Assembly: GCA_027051315.1 (NCBI GenBank)
Contig: JALTZE010000217.1
Coordinates: 1-11,301, forward strand
Source: Micavibrio sp.
GTDB taxonomy: Bacteria > Pseudomonadota > Alphaproteobacteria > Micavibrionales > Micavibrionaceae
Direction: 5' to 3'
Length of the DNA: 11,301 bases
The notes under the pieces are model-generated. The model ran no database searches. It saw only the letters and a list, made by a program, of their open reading frames with translations, and was not told where the DNA came from. Of this stretch, positions 1 through 7,184 are shown in pieces. Every line of letters starts with the position of its first letter. Positions within the stretch are counted from its first letter, which is position 1. Both the position numbers and the translations under genes were made by a program.

Positions 1-287
1 TACTTTCGGGATTTGCTTCGGGGCTTGTTATATATTGGACAGTCAGTAATTTTCTATCCGTATTACAACAATATATAATTATGAAATCTATGGGCGTAGA
101 AGTTCACTTTTTTAGCCGTCCGAAAGTTGAAGAGAAACTCGATGATATGGTAAAAGATGGTCCTGATATTCACCCTGCTTTAGAAAAAGCAAAAGAGGAA
201 GTTGAAGATGCTCTTTTTGGTGAGGAAGAAGAAACAAAGGAAATAACTCCTCCAAAACCTAAAAAGAAGAAAAAGAAGAAAAAATAA
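1..287 (+). CDS. yidC: Membrane protein insertase YidC, C-terminal part only
   Basis: YidC/Oxa1/Alb3 proteins insert and fold inner-membrane proteins, with SecYEG or alone. The gene enters from the left edge; the reading frame begins at base 3 and shows the last 94 residues. The first ~27 residues match the end of the YidC core: a hydrophobic helix with the family signature GLVIYWTVSN followed by LSVLQQYIIM. After it comes a cytoplasmic tail that is first acidic (EVEDALFGEEEE) and then strongly basic, ending PPKPKKKKKKKK. Basic C-terminal tails in some YidC/Oxa1 homologues contact the ribosome, so a similar role here is inferred. The gene ends 2 nt before engB, so the two are very probably co-transcribed. 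The N-terminal periplasmic domain and most membrane helices lie outside the window. The identification is secure; completeness cannot be judged. Confidence 0.93.
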   Translation, partial: LSGFASGLVIYWTVSNFLSVLQQYIIMKSMGVEVHFFSRPKVEEKLDDMVKDGPDIHPALEKAKEEVEDALFGEEEETKEITPPKPKKKKKKKK

Positions 288-289
288 AT

Positions 290-919
290 ATGGAAGATAA
301 TGCGGTAGAAAAAGAAAAAGCCAGAAAAATATTTGCAGGAAACTGTGATTTTATTGTTGGTGCTGATGTTATTGACCGAATACCACCTGATACGCTCCCA
401 GAAATAGCCTTTGTAGGGAGGTCTAATGTCGGGAAATCATCTCTTATAAATGCTCTTACCAACAGGAATGCTCTTGCCAGAACATCCCATACACCCGGTA
501 GGACACAGCAGCTTAATTTTTTTAATCTTGGTGATAAATTTTTATTGGTAGATATGCCCGGATATGGTTATGCAAAAGTTTCAAAAGAAATGAAAAGAAA
601 CTGGAAAAAGCTAATAAATACATATTTAAAGGGGCGTGCTTCATTAAGATGTGTTTTTGTTTTAGTAGATTCAAGACATGGGTTAAAAGATGTTGATAAG
701 GAAATAATGGAAATGCTTGATATAGCAGCCGTTCCTTATAGAATTGTTTTGACTAAGATTGATAAACAAAAAAAAGAAGAAGCAGATAAAATCAGAATAA
801 AAATAGAAACAGAGCTAAAAAAACATGCAGCCGCCTTTCCAACCATATATGAAACAAGCTCGGAAAGAAAAATAGGATTAGAAGAATTAAGATTGGTCGC
901 TATAAAGGCTGTATCATAG
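290..919 (+). CDS. engB: Ribosome biogenesis GTP-binding protein EngB (YihA/YsxC)
   Basis: EngB is a TRAFAC-class GTPase needed for large ribosomal subunit assembly, acting in the cytoplasm. All G motifs are visible: G1 GRSNVGKSS (43-51), the G2 threonine in GRTQQ (T72), G3 DMPG (88-91) followed by the family-typical GYGYAKV, G4 TKID (155-158) and G5 TSS (189-191). The length of 209 residues is normal for the family. The ATG lies 2 nt after the yidC stop. No separate Shine-Dalgarno stands out; the AAGAAG purine repeats encoding the YidC lysine tail are the only candidate, which suggests translational coupling. In many alphaproteobacteria engB is followed by argB. Here the operon ends instead in a structured repeat and the convergent guaA. 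Confidence 0.97.
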   Translation: MEDNAVEKEKARKIFAGNCDFIVGADVIDRIPPDTLPEIAFVGRSNVGKSSLINALTNRNALARTSHTPGRTQQLNFFNLGDKFLLVDMPGYGYAKVSKEMKRNWKKLINTYLKGRASLRCVFVLVDSRHGLKDVDKEIMEMLDIAAVPYRIVLTKIDKQKKEEADKIRIKIETELKKHAAAFPTIYETSSERKIGLEELRLVAIKAVS

Positions 920-923
920 ATTT

Positions 924-1040
924 ATACTAAATAGCCTTCAATAGGCTATTTACGTTCAAACGCCACGCAGGCTCCGTTGTATTGGCAACGACTTGCGGTC
1001 GCAAGCTTCCAATTGTAATTCATGAATGAATGCCAATTGG
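924..1040 (+). repeat. Dispersed structured repeat, copy 1 (117 bp), between engB and guaA
   Basis: This block is almost identical to 4497-4615: by hand alignment there are three substitutions and one 2-nt indel. It begins 5 nt after the engB stop. It contains several inverted repeats: a 9-bp stem TAAATAGCC/GGCTATTTA (928-936 with 944-952), CGTTG/CAACG (975-979 with 986-990), CTTGC/GCAAG (992-996 with 1001-1005), and CCAATTG/CAATTGG (1009-1015 with 1034-1040) enclosing the self-complementary ATTCATGAAT. The middle is clearly more GC-rich than the surrounding DNA. No poly-T tail follows the hairpins, so it is not a textbook intrinsic terminator. It resembles REP-like or palindromic dispersed elements; I cannot assign it to a named family. 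Confidence 0.9.
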
Positions 1041-1074
1041 GATTAGCTATAATTGATAATTTATAAAATTTAAA

Positions 1075-2628
1075 TTATTCCCATTCAATAGTGCCTGGTG
1101 GTTTGCTGGTAATATCATATACTACTCTGTTTATGCCTCTTACTTCGTTGATTATCCTTGTTGCTACCCGCCCCAGAAAGTCATGGGGATATGGATAATA
1201 ATCGGCAGTCATTCCATCTGTTGAAGTTACAGCACGTAAGGCACATACATGGTCATAAGTTCTGCCATCACCCATTACACCTACTGTTTTTACAGGAAGA
1301 AGAACAGCAAAAGCCTGCCATATTTCATCATATAGTCCTGCCTTTTTGATTTCTTCTAGATATATTGTATCGGCTTTTCTTAGAATCTCTAATTTTTCAT
1401 TAGTGATTTCTCCTGGTATTCTGATGGCAAGACCTGGTCCAGGAAAAGGGTGGCGTTTGATGAAATCTTCGGGCATTCCCATTTCTATACCCAAAGCTCT
1501 TACTTCATCTTTGAATAATTCGCGCATTGGTTCAACCAATTTCATATTCATGCGTTCTGGTAAACCACCAACATTATGATGGGATTTGATAGTTACAGAA
1601 GGTCCACCTGTAAAGGATACGGATTCAATGACATCGGGATATAATGTTCCTTGTGCAAGAAAATCTGCTCCACCTATACGATTGGCACAGTTTTCAAATA
1701 CTTCTATAAATAATCCACCTATGATTTTTCTTTTTTGTTCTGGGTCTGAAACCCCTTTAAGCTTACCAAGGAAAAGTTCGGAGGCATCTTCATGAATAAG
1801 GGGAATATGATAATGTTCTTTAAATAGGCTAACTACTTGTTCTGATTCCCCTGCTCTCATCATTCCAGTATCTACATATATACAAGTTAGCTGGTCGCCT
1901 ATTGCTTCGTGAATTAGTACTGCGGTTACAGAAGAATCAACTCCACCAGAAAGTCCGCATATTACTTTCTTATCACCGACTTGTTTCCTGATATTTTTTA
2001 TAGTTTCTTCACGGAAAGCAGCCATTGTCCAATCACCAGCGCAACCACATACTTGATGCGTGAAATTACTTATTAACTTAGCACCATGGGGAGTGTGAAC
2101 TACTTCGGGGTGAAATTGAATCCCATAATATCTTTTTTCTTCATTAGCTATAACTGCATGCGGCGCACCTTCAGATATTGCTACTACTTCGAAACCTGCT
2201 GGAATAGAAGTTACTTTATCGCCATGGCTCATCCATACTTGCTCTTTTGAGCCAACTTCCCATACTCCGTGAAATAAGGCACAATCTTTTTTGATTTCTA
2301 CGAATGCTCTACCAAATTCTTTATGTTCCGAAGATTCTACATTCCCGCCCATCTGTACAGCCATTGTTTGTTGTCCGTAACATATGCCAAGCACCGGTAC
2401 ATTCAAATTAAATACGGCTTGTGGAGCTTTTGGGCTATTCTCTTCAGTTACCGAGCTAGGCCCACCCGAAAGAATTATACCTTTAGGATTATATCTTTTA
2501 ATTTTCTCATCATCTGCACTATTGAAAGGCCAAATCTCACAATATACACCGCTTTCCCGTACTCTGCGGGCTATAAGCTGTGTTACCTGTGAACCGAAGT
2601 CCAATATTAATATATGTTCATGTTCCAT
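1075..2628 (-). CDS. guaA: GMP synthase (glutamine-hydrolysing), GuaA
   Basis: GuaA converts XMP, ATP and glutamine to GMP, the last step of guanine nucleotide synthesis. The protein has 517 residues, close to the usual size, in the standard order. First is a class I glutamine amidotransferase domain with nucleophile C83 in GICYGQQ and the pair H173/E175 in QFHPEVVHT. Next is an ATP-pyrophosphatase domain with PP-loop SGGVDSS (227-233). Last is the C-terminal dimerisation/XMP-binding domain with [15 protein letters not shown] (393-407) and the conserved end [10 protein letters not shown] Shine-Dalgarno-like AAAAGG at 2635-2640 lies 6 nt before the ATG and supports this start. The gene diverges from the purine nucleoside phosphorylase gene and converges on engB, with a repeat copy between the 3' ends. 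All catalytic residues looked for are present. Confidence 0.98.
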   Translation of the reverse strand: MEHEHILILDFGSQVTQLIARRVRESGVYCEIWPFNSADDEKIKRYNPKGIILSGGPSSVTEENSPKAPQAVFNLNVPVLGICYGQQTMAVQMGGNVESSEHKEFGRAFVEIKKDCALFHGVWEVGSKEQVWMSHGDKVTSIPAGFEVVAISEGAPHAVIANEEKRYYGIQFHPEVVHTPHGAKLISNFTHQVCGCAGDWTMAAFREETIKNIRKQVGDKKVICGLSGGVDSSVTAVLIHEAIGDQLTCIYVDTGMMRAGESEQVVSLFKEHYHIPLIHEDASELFLGKLKGVSDPEQKRKIIGGLFIEVFENCANRIGGADFLAQGTLYPDVIESVSFTGGPSVTIKSHHNVGGLPERMNMKLVEPMRELFKDEVRALGIEMGMPEDFIKRHPFPGPGLAIRIPGEITNEKLEILRKADTIYLEEIKKAGLYDEIWQAFAVLLPVKTVGVMGDGRTYDHVCALRAVTSTDGMTADYYPYPHDFLGRVATRIINEVRGINRVVYDITSKPPGTIEWE

Positions 2629-2712
2629 GGCTGACCTTTTTACACATTAAGTGTGCAAATTTCAAAGATTTTTTGTATATTAAAGGTAAATAAATTTTAA
2701 AGAGTGTTTAAT
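2629..2712. promoter_or_regulatory. Shared divergent upstream region of guaA and the PNP gene
   Basis: Only 84 bp separate the two start codons, so both promoters must lie here or inside the genes. For the plus-strand gene, TATATT at 2676-2681 matches 5 of 6 bases of the -10 consensus and would give a leader of about 25 nt; the -35 partner near 2652 is weak. A small dyad, ACAC-ATTAA-GTGT (2642-2654), lies close to the guaA Shine-Dalgarno site and could be an operator. I recognise no known regulator box. The region is seen; the promoter assignment is an inference. Confidence 0.35.
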
Positions 2713-3525
2713 ATGTCAAATATAGAGAAATCAGTAAATATAATAAAAGCAAAAATAAAAGGCTTTAGCCCTGAATTTGCAGCTATCTTAGGTTCTGGAT
2801 TATCTGGGGTAGCTGATTATTTGGATAATAAGATAATTATCTCATATAATGAACTTTCTGGCTTTCCTGTACCGAAAGTAAAAGGTCATGCAGGTGAGAT
2901 GATAATTGGGAACTTAGAAGGAAAAGATGTTATTTTTTTGAAAGGTCGTGTACATCTTTATGAAGGTGATGTTGTTTCTTACCTTAAAACAATGATACGC
3001 ACTCTCAAAGCTATTGGTATTAAAAATCTTTTGATTACTAATGCTGCTGGTTCTTTACAAGAAAATGTTACAGCGGGCTCTTTGGTTGCTATATCAGACC
3101 ATATTAATCTTACAGGAACTAATCCTTTGGTTGGTGATAATGATGATGAATGGGGAGGTAGATTCCCATCTATGGATAATATATGGGATAAAGATTTAAG
3201 GTATAAGCTGATAGAAAGTGCCAAGAAAGAAGGAATACAGCTGCATGAAGGAATTTATGCTGGAGTATTAGGGCCATCTTTTGAAACACATGCAGAAGTA
3301 AGAATGATTAAAAACTTAGGAGCTAGTCTTGTTGGTATGTCTACTGTTGCAGAGTCTATAATTGCCCGTCATTGTGGGCTTAATATTGCAGGTATTTCTG
3401 TTGTTACCAATCTAGGAGCTGGAATGCAAAAAGAAGCATTGTCACATGAACAAACTTTACGTGATTCTAAACTTGGTTATGATAATATACAAAGGCTAAT
3501 AAAAGCGTTTGTTAAATCATTGTAA
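2713..3525 (+). CDS. punA: Purine nucleoside phosphorylase (trimeric PunA type)
   Basis: This enzyme splits inosine, guanosine or their deoxy forms with phosphate into free base and (deoxy)ribose-1-phosphate, for purine salvage. The 270-residue product matches the trimeric, mammalian-like PNP family rather than hexameric DeoD. Visible motifs are phosphate-binding GSGL (27-30), GHAGEMIIG (58-66), GRVHLYEG (78-85, with the R and H of the phosphate site), TNAAGSL (109-115), GPSFETHAEV (187-196, base-contacting E191), GMST (208-211) and VTNLGAGM (231-238, purine-binding N233). I chose the ATG at 2713 because AAAGAG at 2699-2704 sits 8 nt before it; the GTG at 2704 would overlap that site. It starts back to back with guaA, fitting a purine cluster. 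Whether it prefers 6-oxopurines or also xanthosine cannot be decided. Confidence 0.93.
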   Translation: MSNIEKSVNIIKAKIKGFSPEFAAILGSGLSGVADYLDNKIIISYNELSGFPVPKVKGHAGEMIIGNLEGKDVIFLKGRVHLYEGDVVSYLKTMIRTLKAIGIKNLLITNAAGSLQENVTAGSLVAISDHINLTGTNPLVGDNDDEWGGRFPSMDNIWDKDLRYKLIESAKKEGIQLHEGIYAGVLGPSFETHAEVRMIKNLGASLVGMSTVAESIIARHCGLNIAGISVVTNLGAGMQKEALSHEQTLRDSKLGYDNIQRLIKAFVKSL

Positions 3526-3565
3526 ATCAAATTAATATATAATCTTTGGTGTTGGGGTAAATTGG

Positions 3566-3584
3566 ATAGCTAATCTATAGCTAT
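3566..3584. repeat. Short AT-rich inverted repeat upstream of metF
   Basis: ATAGCTA (3566-3572) and TAGCTAT (3578-3584) form a perfect 7-bp stem with a 5-nt loop. It lies between the PNP stop and the metF start, just before the metF Shine-Dalgarno site at 3589-3592. No T-run follows, so termination is unlikely. It could be an operator or leader hairpin for metF; this is speculative. Confidence 0.3.
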
Positions 3585-3600
3585 TAATAGGAAAATTATT

Positions 3601-4497
3601 ATGAATCATGTAGAGCATGCAAAAAGCAGGTTCAGTCTTTTAAAGAGAAATCCAGATATTAGCCTAAGTTTGGAATTTTTTCCGTCAAAAACAGAAAAAG
3701 CAGCCGAAGCCTTATGGGAAGATATTCCGAAGCTTGCCGCGCTTAATCCGTCTTATATAAGCGTTACTTATGGTGCTGGTGGTTCTTCGAAAAATTGGAC
3801 CGTTGATACTGCTATTCGAATATTTAGGGAAACTATGGTTCCAACTGCTGCACATCTTACCTGTATTGGAACAAAAAAATCTGAGATAGAAAATATTGCA
3901 AGAAAATTACATGAGAATCATATTCATCATATTATTGCATTAAGGGGTGATATGCCAAAAGATGGTGTTATTCCTGATTCTAATGATAATGATTATTATC
4001 ATTATGCAAATGAGCTTATAGAAGGTTTATATAAAATATGTGAGTTTGATATATCAGTTGCTGCATATCCTGAAAAACATCCAGAAGCACCTAATATTGA
4101 TGTTGATATTGATAATCTTAAAAAGAAATTTGATGCAGGGGCAAGCAGAGCAATAACACAGTTGTTCTTTGATAATAATAAATATTATGATTTTCTAGAA
4201 AAAGTAAGAAAAGCAGGTATTAACGCACCGATAATACCTGGAATTTTTCCTATATCAAATTTTGAGAATACAGTAAAATTTGCTAAAATGTGCAATACAT
4301 CTATACCTAAGAATCTTTATAAAATCTTTGAAAATAAACCTTCTTGTTCGGAAGAACATATAAAAAGAGCTGCTGAGATATGTGCTGCCCAGATATGCGA
4401 TTTAAGGGATAATGGTGTTAAACATTTTCATTTTTATACTCTTAACCGTTCAAGGTTAGTAGTTGATAGTTGTAATCTTTCGGGAATTATCATTTAA
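3601..4497 (+). CDS. metF: 5,10-methylenetetrahydrofolate reductase MetF
   Basis: MetF is a flavoprotein that reduces 5,10-methylene-tetrahydrofolate to 5-methyl-tetrahydrofolate, the methyl donor for methionine synthesis. The 298-residue product is the normal size of the bacterial single-domain enzyme. Family motifs are SLEFFPSK (23-30, catalytic Glu at E25), SVTYGAGGS (54-62), HLTCIG (85-90), ALRGD (113-117, FAD-contacting D117), AAYPEKHPEAP (154-164), TQLFFDN (186-192, with Q187) and PGIFPI (213-218). An AGGA at 3589-3592 with 8-nt spacing supports the ATG. The gene lies on the same strand as metE, whose substrate it makes, but a convergent RTX gene separates them. The last base of its stop codon is also the first base of repeat copy 2. 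A methionine-linked regulator is expected, but no known box or riboswitch is visible. Confidence 0.97.
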   Translation: MNHVEHAKSRFSLLKRNPDISLSLEFFPSKTEKAAEALWEDIPKLAALNPSYISVTYGAGGSSKNWTVDTAIRIFRETMVPTAAHLTCIGTKKSEIENIARKLHENHIHHIIALRGDMPKDGVIPDSNDNDYYHYANELIEGLYKICEFDISVAAYPEKHPEAPNIDVDIDNLKKKFDAGASRAITQLFFDNNKYYDFLEKVRKAGINAPIIPGIFPISNFENTVKFAKMCNTSIPKNLYKIFENKPSCSEEHIKRAAEICAAQICDLRDNGVKHFHFYTLNRSRLVVDSCNLSGIII

Positions 4498-4615
4498 TAC
4501 TAAATAGCCTTTTCAATATGCTATTTACGTTCAAACGTCACGCAGGCTCCGTTGCATTGGCAACGACTTGCGGTCGCAAGCTTCCAATTGTAATTCATGA
4601 ATGAATGCCAATTGG
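4497..4615 (+). repeat. Dispersed structured repeat, copy 2 (119 bp), between metF and the RTX gene
   Basis: This is the second copy of the element at 924-1040, in the same orientation relative to the plus strand. Again it directly follows the stop codon of a plus-strand gene in a convergent gap. Differences from copy 1 are two extra T in the first loop, G to T next to it (which shortens the first stem from 9 to 8 bp: TAAATAGC/GCTATTTA), C to T in CGTCACG, and T to C in GTTGCATTGG. The two central stems and the outer CCAATTG/CAATTGG stem are unchanged. No target-site duplication is evident around either copy, and no transposase gene is present in the window. Confidence 0.9.
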
Positions 4616-4639
4616 TATAAGATCAAAACCCATTAATTG

Positions 4640-6991
4640 TTAAATAACAGTATCAAGATTTCCTAATGCTTCTAATGTTGTGGAGTCTAATCCTGCACCA
4701 CCAATTATAACGGCAGCATCGACAAATCCTGTTACTGTTCCTGTTCCGTCGATATCTATCGACATAATGCTATCTGCGCCATTATCTGTGAATTTAACAA
4801 AATCTGAAATTGCATCTGTTATCGGGTCATAATTATATAATACATTACTTATATCTATTATATCACCTTCGCTTGCATTAAAATCATGGATATTGTCTAT
4901 TGCTGAAGTTGCATCTTCCAGCATGAATGCGAATCTGTCTGCCCCCCCATCACCATACAGCTCATCAGCGCCAGTACCTCCATAAATAGTATCATCACCA
5001 GCACCGCCATAAATAATATCGTCGCCATCAAGACCATATAATATATCGTCTCCACCTGCACCACTTATTGTATCGCTTCCAGAAAAGTCCATTTTGTAGA
5101 TGTAAGCTGCTCCCGCATCATTAGCGATATTATCATTCTTTGGATCACCTATGATGATAGTATTATCTGACATATTTATATATTCACCAAAATCACCAAA
5201 AGTCGTAGGATTATTAGGATTATTTAATGTAGCTACTAATTCTCCTGACAATATATTAAATATCTCTACTTGGCCATCTTGTGTGTAGATATTACCCATA
5301 TCGTTACTAGAATATATAGCAACATAATCACCCGACATTGCTATTGATTTTCCAAAACGATCATCATATTCAGGGATAGGATTATATATGGTATTGATCA
5401 AAGTACCAGTCGATGTATCATATATATACACTATACCCGAATATGCAATTGAACCACTACCATACCCTGTGGCACCAATAGCTAAATAGTCATCATTCAT
5501 GTCCATAGAATATCCAAAATAATCATATGCACTGGAATTAGGATTATTTAACGTATATAGTAAATTTCCTGTTGTTACATTATACATATATACAGAACCT
5601 GAATCTGTTGCTCCTGTATTATCTAAATATGCTGATACGGCAGCATAATTACCAGATATTTCCACATCATATCCAAAATAATCATATATGTCAGGGGTAG
5701 GGTTGGATAAAGTATATAGTAAGTTTCCAGTCTGTAAATTATAAATATATGCCATACCTGATCTATAAGCAACAGAGCTATCTCCCGGAGCTCCAAATAT
5801 CGCTATATCACCATCGATATCATTATTCAATCCAAAGTAATATTGATATCCTGGGTTAGGGTTATCTATTGTATGAAGCAAGTTACCATTATTAACATCA
5901 AATACATAAACGCTACCTGCATAGACATTACTTGCTGTAACCTCGTTACCAATTGCAGATACTACAGCATATTTATTATTAATTGATGTAATCATTCCAA
6001 ACATGTCATTTGTACTGGGGCTAGGATTATTTAATGTATATAGCAAATTCCCTGTTACTATATCATATATGTATGCTGATCCAGCTCCTAAGGCTCCTGC
6101 ATCCTCTCCTCTTGCACCAATTAGTGCTTTATTACCATAAATTGATACTCCTGCACCAAAATAATCACCAGCTAGTGAATCTGAATTGTATATGCTTAGA
6201 GATAGTTCAGGTTTTCCCCCTCCTGTTAAGATATTACTATTATTGTCACCATAAAGGATATCATCGCCTCTTCCAGCAATTACATTTTCTATTCCTGTTA
6301 TATTATCACTTCCTGATAGCAAACTATTTGCTGTATTTGTTGCTAAATTAACTGTTACAGGATTGGCTCCTGATAAGTTTTTATATGATAATGTATCTAT
6401 TCCATCTCCACCTATTATTATATCATCTCCGCCATCTACATAAAAAATGTCATTACCAGCATATCCATATATTCTATCCATAGATAATGTTCCTGATAAT
6501 TCATCAGTTCCCGATGTTCCATAAATATTGTTGTAAGAATCTGTAGAAATACTAGTATCCAATATTTCAAACATAAAATATTTATGATTAAGTACAGATT
6601 CGTTGAATGGTTTATTCAAATAATGTCTGATAGATTCAAATGGTTTTTCTGTTGTTTTAGAAAGAATTTCTTCACTTATAGAGTCAACAATATTATTATT
6701 CTCTTCGGTAATGATAGTTTCTGTATCATCAAGAGTACTCAGCCTATCTTTTGTGGTATCTGGTATTTTATCAGAAGAATCCTCGTTATAAGCTGTAGAA
6801 TCAATAATATTATTTTTCGTGGAGTTGCCAGATTCTATTTCTTCTATTTCTGTTTCTTGATTTATGTTTTCAAGCTTGTCTTTTAAAGTTTCTATTTGCT
6901 CATTCTGCTCAGAACTTCTTTTGCTTTCTGGTATAGAAAGTAATTTCTTAAGCTCTTCTTTAATTTTGCTTACCGTTAATATTGTACTCAT
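4640..6991 (-). CDS. RTX protein with seven-blade FG-GAP-like propeller, probable type I secretion substrate
   Basis: A 783-residue acidic protein in which I see no cysteine. Residues 1-150 have no signal peptide: a helical, charged start (10-50) and then a Ser/Thr/Glu/Asn-rich stretch. Residues ~157-260 carry RTX-like glycine-rich repeats (YAGNDIFY, GGDDIII, GRGDDILYG). Residues ~268-635 hold seven repeats of 53-55 residues, each with an FG near its start (F278, F331, F386, F439, F492, F546, F601) and most with a GxxYIYD strand followed by TGNLLYTLNNP, as in FG-GAP-type beta-propellers. Residues 640-685 are a second RTX block (GGDDILYG, GAGDDTIYGG). It is followed by DFNASEGDIIDIS, as in serralysin C-termini, and the end ALGNLDTVI, as in type I secretion substrates. 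GGAG at 6998-7001, 6 nt before the ATG, supports the start. No HExxH motif or other catalytic signature is seen, and no ABC/HlyD/TolC transporter genes are nearby. Secretion, calcium binding and an adhesive or ligand-binding role are inferred. Confidence 0.85.
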   Translation of the reverse strand: MSTILTVSKIKEELKKLLSIPESKRSSEQNEQIETLKDKLENINQETEIEEIESGNSTKNNIIDSTAYNEDSSDKIPDTTKDRLSTLDDTETIITEENNNIVDSISEEILSKTTEKPFESIRHYLNKPFNESVLNHKYFMFEILDTSISTDSYNNIYGTSGTDELSGTLSMDRIYGYAGNDIFYVDGGDDIIIGGDGIDTLSYKNLSGANPVTVNLATNTANSLLSGSDNITGIENVIAGRGDDILYGDNNSNILTGGGKPELSLSIYNSDSLAGDYFGAGVSIYGNKALIGARGEDAGALGAGSAYIYDIVTGNLLYTLNNPSPSTNDMFGMITSINNKYAVVSAIGNEVTASNVYAGSVYVFDVNNGNLLHTIDNPNPGYQYYFGLNNDIDGDIAIFGAPGDSSVAYRSGMAYIYNLQTGNLLYTLSNPTPDIYDYFGYDVEISGNYAAVSAYLDNTGATDSGSVYMYNVTTGNLLYTLNNPNSSAYDYFGYSMDMNDDYLAIGATGYGSGSIAYSGIVYIYDTSTGTLINTIYNPIPEYDDRFGKSIAMSGDYVAIYSSNDMGNIYTQDGQVEIFNILSGELVATLNNPNNPTTFGDFGEYINMSDNTIIIGDPKNDNIANDAGAAYIYKMDFSGSDTISGAGGDDILYGLDGDDIIYGGAGDDTIYGGTGADELYGDGGADRFAFMLEDATSAIDNIHDFNASEGDIIDISNVLYNYDPITDAISDFVKFTDNGADSIMSIDIDGTGTVTGFVDAAVIIGGAGLDSTTLEALGNLDTVI
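4942..4948 (-). repeat. Homopolymeric G7 tract inside the RTX gene
   Basis: Seven C on the plus strand encode GGG GGG G on the coding strand, within residues Gly-Gly-Ala (682-684) of the C-terminal RTX block. This is the longest G/C run I saw in an otherwise AT-rich window. Gain of one G brings a TGA after about 19 codons, and loss of one G brings a TAG after about 14. Either removes the last ~100 residues, including the presumed secretion signal. Confidence 0.8.
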
Positions 6992-7023
6992 AATCTACTC
7001 CAAACAAACAACACATATAAAAT

Positions 7024-7053
7024 TTTATCTAAATTTGGTTAATATTTTGTGAA
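7024..7053 (-). promoter_or_regulatory. Candidate promoter of the RTX gene
   Basis: Read on the minus strand, TTCACA (7048-7053, 5 of 6 to the -35 consensus) is followed after 18 nt by GATAAA (7024-7029, 4 of 6 to the -10). Transcription would begin near 7017 and leave a leader of about 25 nt that contains the GGAG ribosome site. It lies in the 193-bp divergent gap shared with metE. The call rests on consensus match and position only. Confidence 0.35.
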
Positions 7054-7184
7054 TATCCACAGGTCATATGATTTTTTAATTAAATGTATAGTCACAAATA
7101 ATTTTCTAAAGTTTTCATTTGCAGAAAAAAAGTATAGAATTGCAGCTTATTTATTTTTCAAAATCAATATTTATGGAGAAAGAA

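Noticed and set aside
1158..2650. Several plus-strand open frames opposite guaA
   Set aside because: The guaA frame is fully conserved with all motifs; the antisense frames have no recognisable domains.
2704..2712. GTG start three codons upstream for the PNP gene
   Set aside because: It overlaps the AAAGAG ribosome site that is well spaced for the ATG at 2713.
4518..4604. Short open frame inside repeat copy 2 (28 codons from an ATG), partly shared with copy 1
   Set aside because: There is no ribosome site, copy 1 lacks the ATG because of the 2-nt indel, and the dense inverted repeats explain the conservation better than a peptide.
924..4615. CRISPR array or transposon ends formed by the two repeats
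   Set aside because: The copies are 3.5 kb apart in direct orientation with ordinary genes between them, and there are no spacers, transposase or target duplications.
6034..6886. Plus-strand open frames opposite the RTX gene
   Set aside because: They are low-complexity Leu/His/Tyr or Phe/Ile-rich shadows of the repeat-bearing gene, with no ribosome sites.
4640..6991. RTX protein as a serralysin-type metalloprotease
   Set aside because: Only the C-terminal RTX/secretion part resembles serralysins; there is no HExxH zinc site or other protease motif.
7119..7184. Longer metE start at TTG 7119 (or ATG 7173)
   Set aside because: The extra N-terminal residues are unlike the family, and the best Shine-Dalgarno (GGAG, 7175-7178) is correctly spaced only for the ATG at 7185.
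6992..7184. SAM or cobalamin riboswitch in the metE leader
   Set aside because: The 193 bp are AT-rich, and I find neither the B12-box sequence nor a SAM-I/SAM-II-like pattern or paired stems. A covariance-model search would settle it.
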